This document shows positions 63,549 to 64,000 of a stretch of 64,000 nt of DNA, piece after piece. Origin of the DNA: Amblyornis subalaris (Eukaryota; Chordata; Aves; Passeriformes; Ptilonorhynchidae). Location: the NCBI GenBank assembly GCA_018881555.1, contig JACAXG010000012.1, forward strand, positions 744,001 to 808,000, written 5' to 3'. How positions within the stretch are numbered: the stretch's first letter is position 1; the number at the start of each line of letters is the position of its first letter. Position numbers and translations under genes: made by a program. The notes beneath the pieces are model-generated. The model was not told where the DNA came from, did no database searches, and saw nothing but the letters and a program-made list of their open reading frames with translations.

Positions 63549-64000
63549 CTGTAACAGATTTTTCCACTGTGTTAGTGGAAAAAATCCCCTATGACAAAAC
63601 AAAAAACTCCGGGTATCACCTCATTTGCTACAGTAACTAAAAATTCTTTAACACATCATGCACCTCAGACACTGTTTACTTAGAATAAGTTTACTACAAA
63701 TTTTTATTACAAAGACTTGAGAAATGTACTACACATATATTTGAGAGGTATGTGTGCGGTGTCTTTTAACCAAAGAAAAGTGAAACTATAAGGGAATATG
63801 CAGCCTGTCTAAGCTGTGTACCTTTATGAACTTATTCTGATTTCCTACAGTTGACTGGGTTGTGGCTGGAAGTGTGAACAGAAATGTCATTCCCATTCTT
63901 TCAATAGTCCAAAATCTTGGCTAGCCTGCTGACATGCTGAGACAACTGAAGTTATCCACTCTAGGAAGAAATCTGCAGAGGGTAGAAAACATGGCACTGA

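Larger units (their letters stand above)
56081..64000. other. Upstream flank of STK39
   Basis: About 7.9 kb beyond the promoter island. It holds the second CpG-rich patch, the CR1 fragment, a purine-rich repeat-like segment and a candidate two-exon transcript, each listed separately. In human the next gene on this side is CERS6, transcribed away from STK39. I recognise no CERS6 coding sequence within the window. Confidence 0.7.

Overview
This window is vertebrate nuclear DNA, most likely from a bird (or less likely another sauropsid). The base composition is AT-rich, and one gene with typical GT/AG introns spans most of it. A 5'-truncated CR1-type LINE tail (about 58997-59230) and an avian-style LTR remnant (about 17.1-17.5 kb) are present. 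I see no mammalian Alu, B1 or L1 sequence. Isolated single N bases are scattered throughout, which points to a draft assembly with ambiguous positions masked.

The main content is STK39 (SPAK, STE20/SPS1-related proline-alanine-rich kinase) on the minus strand. The start codon is at 55502-55500, inside a CpG island (about 55060-56080). I placed thirteen coding exons with consistent phases: 55382-55502, 36580-36692, 31461-31569, 29989-30130, 27755-27810, 25979-26088, 25777-25878, 25451-25584, 22109-22157, 21937-22002, 6603-6725, 6460-6492 and 4434-4501. Together they encode a short Pro/Ala N-terminus, the full kinase domain, the PF1/regulatory segment with both WNK phosphorylation sites, and the first strand of the C-terminal CCT (PF2) domain. 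One short exon expected between 6460 and 4501 was not found. The last exons and the 3' UTR lie beyond the left edge of the window.

Layout from left to right: 1-4433 intron; 4434-6725 regulatory exons; 6726-21936 a 15 kb intron holding an intronic CpG-rich patch (15.4-15.5 kb) and the LTR remnant; 21937-31569 eight exons covering most of the kinase domain; 31570-36579 intron; 36580-36692 the ATP-binding exon; 36693-55381 an 18.7 kb first intron; 55382-55502 the first coding exon; 55503-56080 CpG-island promoter and 5' UTR region; 56.1-64 kb upstream flank. The flank holds a second GC-rich, CpG-dense patch (57.7-58.0 kb), the CR1 fragment, a purine-rich repeat-like segment (61.3-62.0 kb) and an unrecognised two-exon candidate on the minus strand (62860-63548).

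SPAK acts between WNK kinases and the SLC12 cation-chloride cotransporters. I did not find a clearly new biological system. The observations most worth checking are the unrecognised spliced reading frame at the right end, the two extra CpG-rich patches, and the unlocated STK39 exon with two in-phase splice-flanked candidates.
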